Positions 7,310 to 10,626 of a stretch of 10,626 nt of DNA are shown piece by piece. The notes under the pieces were generated by a model. It saw nothing but the letters and a program-made list of their open reading frames with translations. It did not search any database and was not told the DNA's origin. Origin of the DNA: Planctomycetota bacterium (lineage in GTDB: Bacteria; Planctomycetota; Planctomycetia; Pirellulales; Lacipirellulaceae); the NCBI GenBank assembly GCA_013151315.1, contig JAADIN010000129.1, positions 1 through 10,626 on the forward strand, read 5' to 3'. Within the stretch, counting starts at the first letter, position 1. Every line of letters begins with the position of its first letter. A program made the position numbers and the translations under genes.

Positions 7310-7522
7310 ATGATACGAATCGTTTTAGATGACCAGCAAGCTCAGTCATTCCGGTCAGGCGATGATTCCGCTGAGGTCTGTGATCGTGCAGGCAATCTGC
7401 TGGGTTATGTAGCCCGCAGTCCATGTGATGAAGACATCAAGGAAGCCCAGCGGCGTCTCGAATCCGACGGCCCATGGTACTCGACACAACAGGTGCTCGA
7501 TCATCTCCAGACGCTGGAGTAG
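7310..7522 (+). CDS. Antitoxin-like small protein upstream of a RelE/ParE-type gene (70 aa)
   Basis: This 70-residue acidic protein is probably the antitoxin of a two-gene cassette. Its N-terminus MIRIVLDDQQAQSF and central DRAGNLLGYVAR look like short beta strands. The second half, DEDIKEAQRRLESDGPWYST followed by QQVLDHL, is helical and resembles the tail of small planctomycete antitoxin-like proteins that end in a TxxVLxHL helix, which would wrap the toxin; this comparison is from memory. I see no clear DNA-binding domain. GGAG at 7297-7300 lies 9 bases before the ATG, and a promoter candidate is just upstream. The stop codon is 2 bases from the next ATG, whose ribosome binding site lies inside this gene, so the two are almost certainly co-translated. 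Antitoxin function is inferred mainly from gene order and size. Confidence 0.75.
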   Translation: MIRIVLDDQQAQSFRSGDDSAEVCDRAGNLLGYVARSPCDEDIKEAQRRLESDGPWYSTQQVLDHLQTLE

Positions 7523-7524
7523 AG

Positions 7525-7782
7525 ATGACGCGATATACGGTCGTATGGCACGAAAAGGCAAAGGACCAGCTTGCGCAACTATGGATCAACGCTGCGAATC
7601 GAGGTGCTATCACACAAGCTGCTGACAAGATCGATCGATATCTAGCAATGGACGCGAATTTGAAGGGCTTGCCAATCGAAGGCAACCTTCGATATCTCAC
7701 AATTTCTCCGTTGCATACATTGTTCGTCGTGAGCGAACCGGATCGTCTCGTAAAAGTTTTAGTAATCACACTTCAGGAGTAG
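7525..7782 (+). CDS. RelE/ParE-superfamily toxin-like protein (85 aa)
   Basis: The small basic fold begins MTRYTVVWHEKAKDQLAQLW, a strand followed by a helix with the RelE/ParE 'V.W...A...L' spacing. It continues with a second helix (AADKIDRYLAMDAN), a strand pair around LPIEGNLRYLTISPLHTLFVVS, and ends in RLVKVLVITLQE. RelE members cut mRNA on the ribosome and ParE members poison gyrase; the sequence does not tell me which, and no residue can be called catalytic with confidence. The start at 7525 is preferred over the longer frame beginning at 7474 because GGAG (7515-7518) lies 6 bases upstream and translation then begins right after the partner gene. It converges on ligA with 50 bases between stop codons. 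Confidence 0.78.
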   Translation: MTRYTVVWHEKAKDQLAQLWINAANRGAITQAADKIDRYLAMDANLKGLPIEGNLRYLTISPLHTLFVVSEPDRLVKVLVITLQE

Positions 7783-7800
7783 GATTCGCAATGAAGAGCT

Positions 7801-7817
7801 GCGATCTGATAGATCGC
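7801..7817. other. Perfect small hairpin between convergent genes
   Basis: GCGATC (7801-7806) and GATCGC (7812-7817) form a 6-pair stem with a 5-base loop in the 50-base gap between the toxin-like gene and ligA. On the plus strand the hairpin is followed by an A run (7824-7831), not T. On the minus strand the T run comes before the hairpin. It therefore does not have terminator order on either strand, although it may still slow or end convergent transcription. Confidence 0.35.
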
Positions 7818-7832
7818 CGGAGCGAAAAAAAC

Positions 7833-10064
7833 CTACAGCTCCCTCACCAACTCTTCAAACTCCCCTTCGCTCAACACCTGGACGCCCAACTGCTCCGCCT
7901 TCGCGAGTTTGCTGCCCGCCTTCTCGCCCGCAACCAGATAAGTCGTACTCTTCGAGATGCTACTCGACGCGCGGCCGCCGTGTCGTGCGACCAACTCGTG
8001 AATCTCGTCCCGCGTATACTTTTCTAGTTTTCCAGTCACTACCAAGGTTTTGCCGGAGAAAATTTGATTCGCGGGCGCCTCTTCGGCAGCCGGCATATCA
8101 AGCGTTACTCGTGCGTCGCGGAGCTCTGCAATTACGTGTCGTCCCGTGTCGCTATGCAAAAAACCATAGAGCGATGCGGCAATTTCTTTGCCGATGCCCG
8201 ACTCTTTCTCGCCGACCTTGAACGATTGAATGTCCTCTTGAGAAGCGGCAAGCAGCGCGTCGAGGGAGCCATAATGCTTGGCCAACACACGTGCTACGGT
8301 GCTGCCGACGTGACGGATGCCCAGTCCAACCAACACGCGATCAAGTCCTCGGCTTTTTGCCGCTTCGATGCCGGCCAGCAGATTGTCGACTTTCTTATCG
8401 CCCATGCGTTCGAGATTCAGCAATGCTTCTCGCTGGTTGTGCAGTGCAAAAACGTCGCCAAAGGAGTTGAGTAAACCGGCATCGGCAAGCTGAAGGACGA
8501 TTTTTTCTCCCATGCCCTCGATGTCCATCTGACCGCGAGCAGCAAAGTGGATCAGCCGTTCGGCTAGCTGGGCAGGGCACTCAGGATTGACGCAATATCG
8601 GCCCGTCTCTTTGCCACTGCCATCCTCTTCACGCTCAATGGCCCCACTACAATCGGGGCAAGCTTCTGGCGGCTTGAGCGGCTGAGCCTTGTTGCTGCGC
8701 TTCGAAAGATCGACTTCGACGACCTGCGGAATAATCTCGCCCGCTTTTTCGATGATGACCGTATCCCCGAGCCGAATATCTTTGCGCCGAATCTCGCCCA
8801 GGTTATGCAGCGTCGCATGCTGCACAGTCGTTCCCGCGACGAACACCGGTTCCATGGTCGCTCGCGGAGTAAGTCTTCCTGTTTTGCCAACTTGCCAATC
8901 GACTTTTAGTAGTCGGGTGGCCACCTGCTCGGCTGGATACTTGTAAGCAATGCACCAGTGAGGGTACCGCGTGGAATTTCCTAAGCGGTTTTGGAGATCA
9001 GGTCGGTCAATTTTGATGACGACCCCATCCACGCCATAGTCAAGGTCTGTTCGTCTCGAACCGAAATCTTTGATAAAATCCCAAGCTTCGGCAATCGACT
9101 CGCAGTGCTGGGTCAAAGGATTGGTGGGGATGCCCCATAGCGCCAGCGTTTTGAGGAAGTCGTCATGCGAACCAAATCCTTCGCCTGAAATTTCTCCTCG
9201 GCCATGAGCAAAAAATTGCAGATTCCTTGATGCCACGACCGCAGCGTCCAACTGTTTCATCGTGCCGGCCGTCGCATTGCGAGGATTTACGAATTTTTCT
9301 TTCCCCTCGGCAACCATCGCTTTGTTGAGTTTTTGAAACTCGGGCATCGGCATGACGACCTCGCCTCGAACTTCAAGCACTTCAGGAAACGGCTTGGAGG
9401 GGTGCGCGACGAGCCGTAGCGGAATCGAGCGAATAGCGCGAATGTTTGCCGTGACATCATCGCCAGTGCGTCCATCACCTCGAGTCAGTGCGAGTGTGAG
9501 AACGCCGGCTTCATAACGGAGGTTCGCTGCAATGCCATCGATTTTCGGTTCGAGCAGATATCCGCCGTCAATCGGGAAACCTGCCTTGGCAGCGAGATCG
9601 AGAGTTGCGATCCGATTTTTTTGTAGCTCTTCGCGAGCCAATTTTAGGTTCTTACGAATCTGCTTAGCTTCGGCATCCCGGCGACCTTTGAGAACACTTT
9701 CTTGCTCGTCCAAATCGTGGAGTTTTTCGTCAAACCCTAGATACGTGCCATCAAGCCCCTCAAAACACCGCTGGGCCCACTTACGCAATTGTTTCTCGTC
9801 GTACGTATTGTCGATCGACAGCATCGGCACCGCATGGGCGGCCTTGCGAAATCCCTCGATCGGCTCGCCCCCCACGCGCTGAGTCGGGCTGTCTGGCGTA
9901 ACCAACTCGGGGTGTTCCGTCTCAAGTTGCTTCAGATTTTCCAGCAGCCGGTCATATTCCCGGTCAGAAATCGTCGGCTCCGCTTCGACGTAGTAGCAAC
10001 GATCGTGCGCGCGGATTTCAGAACGAAGCTGTTCGATTTCTTGAGATGGCTCAGGCGTTGTCAT
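7833..10064 (-). CDS. ligA: NAD-dependent DNA ligase LigA
   Basis: LigA seals nicks in duplex DNA using NAD+ in replication and repair. The protein is 743 residues from the ATG at 10064-10062, longer than the usual 650-700. Domain Ia has YYVEAEPTISDREYDRL near the start. The adenylation domain has EPKIDG with the catalytic lysine at about 174, VRGEVVM (about 232) and DYGVDGVVIKID (about 342). An OB-fold follows, then a Cys4 zinc finger (cysteines about 469, 472, 491, 496), helix-hairpin-helix repeats, and a C-terminal BRCT domain from about 667. The spacing from MLSIDN to the catalytic lysine is 93 residues against 36 in my recollection of E. coli LigA, so about 57 Lys/Glu-rich helical residues are inserted (roughly 9580-9760). 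The frame extends upstream to a TTG at 10121, but the ATG gives the normal N-terminus and has GGTGA 5 bases upstream. The start overlaps the end of the upstream gene by 14 bases, which suggests coupled translation. Confidence 0.97.
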   Translation of the reverse strand: MTTPEPSQEIEQLRSEIRAHDRCYYVEAEPTISDREYDRLLENLKQLETEHPELVTPDSPTQRVGGEPIEGFRKAAHAVPMLSIDNTYDEKQLRKWAQRCFEGLDGTYLGFDEKLHDLDEQESVLKGRRDAEAKQIRKNLKLAREELQKNRIATLDLAAKAGFPIDGGYLLEPKIDGIAANLRYEAGVLTLALTRGDGRTGDDVTANIRAIRSIPLRLVAHPSKPFPEVLEVRGEVVMPMPEFQKLNKAMVAEGKEKFVNPRNATAGTMKQLDAAVVASRNLQFFAHGRGEISGEGFGSHDDFLKTLALWGIPTNPLTQHCESIAEAWDFIKDFGSRRTDLDYGVDGVVIKIDRPDLQNRLGNSTRYPHWCIAYKYPAEQVATRLLKVDWQVGKTGRLTPRATMEPVFVAGTTVQHATLHNLGEIRRKDIRLGDTVIIEKAGEIIPQVVEVDLSKRSNKAQPLKPPEACPDCSGAIEREEDGSGKETGRYCVNPECPAQLAERLIHFAARGQMDIEGMGEKIVLQLADAGLLNSFGDVFALHNQREALLNLERMGDKKVDNLLAGIEAAKSRGLDRVLVGLGIRHVGSTVARVLAKHYGSLDALLAASQEDIQSFKVGEKESGIGKEIAASLYGFLHSDTGRHVIAELRDARVTLDMPAAEEAPANQIFSGKTLVVTGKLEKYTRDEIHELVARHGGRASSSISKSTTYLVAGEKAGSKLAKAEQLGVQVLSEGEFEELVREL

Positions 10065-10338
10065 GATCGTCACCAGCCCACCAGCTATCGGTCGCAATTG
10101 CCCCGACCGTAAGCACGGCAAGAATGGCTAACTCCATCAGAATCGCGGTTGTGCCATACTCGTTGAGCCAGGAATGCAGAGGGTGGTCAACATTCTGCAT
10201 AGCGGTCGACCGCCCGGCGTTGACCTGCTGAAACGCCATAAATCCGTAGGCAAACGCGGTCACACAAAACGCAGCGCCGACCGGAATAAGTAGCGCATAA
10301 AACGGGTTCTTCCACTTTTTATTTTTCTTACCAGCCAC
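10051..10338 (-). CDS. Small two-helix membrane protein upstream of ligA (95 aa)
   Basis: I do not recognise a named family. The N-terminus is strongly basic (MAGKKNKKWK), then a membrane helix at about residues 12-36 (FYALLIPVGAAFCVTAFAYG), a linker of about 28 residues with HPLHSWLNEYG, a second helix at about 63-82 (AILMELAILAVLTVGAIA), and an acidic tail (DDHDNA). The positive-inside rule places the N-terminus in the cytoplasm, and two helices return the tail to the cytoplasm. The start is GTG at 10338-10336, with AAGGA 6 bases upstream. A strong extended -10 promoter lies about 40 bases before it. Its last 14 bases overlap the ligA start, so it probably leads a two-gene operon. There is no obvious functional link to DNA ligation. 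Confidence 0.82.
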   Translation of the reverse strand: MAGKKNKKWKNPFYALLIPVGAAFCVTAFAYGFMAFQQVNAGRSTAMQNVDHPLHSWLNEYGTTAILMELAILAVLTVGAIATDSWWAGDDHDNA

Positions 10339-10377
10339 AACTAATCCTTCGAGGGGTCCGCTACGGGAGAAATCACG

Positions 10378-10406
10378 ATTATAGCAAAGCCTCTCGCTTG
10401 CGTCTT
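10378..10406 (-). promoter_or_regulatory. Extended -10 promoter for the small membrane protein-ligA operon
   Basis: On the minus strand a perfect TATAAT (10383-10378) is preceded by TGC (10386-10384), forming the extended -10 TGCTATAAT. A 17-base spacer leads to a weak -35, AAGACG (10406-10401). Transcription would start near 10371, about 33 bases before the GTG start. The -35 falls inside the left copy of the direct repeat that flanks the downstream palindrome. Confidence 0.55.
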
Positions 10407-10415
10407 CGCCCAGGA
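10399..10415. repeat. Left direct repeat flanking the palindrome
   Basis: TGCGTCTTCGCC followed by CAGGA. The same string recurs on the right side of the palindrome with one substitution and one inserted G. It could be a duplicated target site or an arm of the element itself. Confidence 0.5.
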
Positions 10416-10416
10416 G

Positions 10417-10521
10417 GATTGCAAAGTGTGAGCCGCACGGCGCTAGCCGCGGGCCAGTAGCTGGGTAACGCTTTGCCTCCGCTACCCGACGCTAGCGCGT
10501 TGCGGCTCACACTTTGCAATC
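10417..10521. repeat. 105-base palindromic element (REP- or MITE-like)
   Basis: The outer arms at 10417-10437 and 10501-10521 are perfect 21-base reverse complements; the left begins GATTGCAAAGTGTGAGCC. After a two-base internal mismatch the stem continues with GCGCTAGC (10440-10447) against GCTAGCGC (10491-10498). The interior has a second small stem, GGGTA (10463-10467) with TACCC (10483-10487), and a CCAG/CTGG mini-hairpin near 10454-10464. No ORF or T-tract is present. The structure fits a dispersed non-autonomous palindromic element of the REP/BIME or MITE kind; copy number cannot be seen from one window. Confidence 0.8.
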
Positions 10522-10525
10522 GCCC

Positions 10526-10543
10526 TGCGTCTTCACCGCAGGA
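10526..10543. repeat. Right direct repeat flanking the palindrome
   Basis: TGCGTCTTCACC, then G, then CAGGA. It matches the left copy at 10399-10415 in 16 of 17 positions once the extra G is allowed. The two copies lie 1 and 4 bases outside the perfect palindrome arms. Confidence 0.5.
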
Positions 10544-10626
10544 CTAGCACGAGGCACCCGATTTTCGCTAGGATGACATGTTTTGCCAATCCCGTTTCAT
10601 GTGCTTCGACCGTGCCCCTCCCGACC

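Noticed and set aside
7474..7524. N-terminal extension of the toxin-like protein
   Set aside because: It overlaps the partner gene and lacks a ribosome binding site; the ATG at 7525 has GGAG at good spacing.
7791..8027. Plus-strand frame starting after the toxin-like gene, with AGGAG about 12 bases upstream
   Set aside because: Nearly all of it is antisense to the conserved BRCT end of ligA, and the spacing to the start is too long.
10065..10121. N-terminal extension of LigA from TTG at 10121
   Set aside because: The extra 19 residues lie over the upstream membrane gene and precede the normal family N-terminus; the ATG at 10064 fits better.
10417..10521. CRISPR repeat or tRNA-like fold in the right-end palindrome
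   Set aside because: There is a single inverted unit without direct repeats and spacers, and no cloverleaf or anticodon arrangement.
10573..10626. Open frame running off the right edge from ATG 10573 or 10578
   Set aside because: Only 16-18 codons are visible, with no recognisable content, so a partial gene cannot be supported.

Overview
The window reads as chromosome from a planctomycete, most likely of the Pirellulales. The reasons are family-level: large secreted proteins of unknown function, many genes without a clear Shine-Dalgarno sequence, a LigA with a large extra segment, and short dispersed repeats of a kind I associate with these genomes (CAATGAC heptamers, 'CACGGATGAA' hairpins, 'GCTAGCGC...GCGGCTCAC' palindromes). 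This assignment is inference from style; no rRNA or other marker is present.

Layout from left to right. A small coiled-coil protein of unknown function lies on the minus strand (2-289) with a good ribosome binding site. About 385 bases without a convincing gene follow, ending in a CAATGAC tandem repeat. A large secreted protein (675-3395, +) comes next; its first and last codons both lie in repeat sequence. A glycerate 2-kinase of the DUF4147/MOFRL type (3518-4861, +) is followed by a terminator-like hairpin that touches the start of the next gene. That gene (4889-7225, +) encodes a multi-pass membrane protein with intramembrane histidines fused to ten exact 34-residue TPR units, and ends at a clear intrinsic terminator. 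A two-gene cassette resembling a type II toxin-antitoxin pair (7310-7522 and 7525-7782, +) has its own promoter-like sequence. It converges on ligA, NAD-dependent DNA ligase (7833-10064, -). ligA overlaps by 14 bases the end of a gene for a small two-helix membrane protein (10051-10338, -). A strong extended -10 promoter candidate sits just upstream of that pair. The right end holds a 105-base palindromic element with perfect 21-base outer arms, flanked by near-identical direct repeats.

Most genes look like independent units rather than one pathway. The only likely operons are the toxin-antitoxin-like pair and the small membrane protein with ligA. The least explained items are the histidine-rich membrane/TPR fusion, the roughly 57-residue insertion just before the catalytic lysine of LigA, the palindromic element, and the repeats that form both ends of the secreted-protein gene. 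I saw no tRNA, rRNA, CRISPR array, transposase or replication origin.
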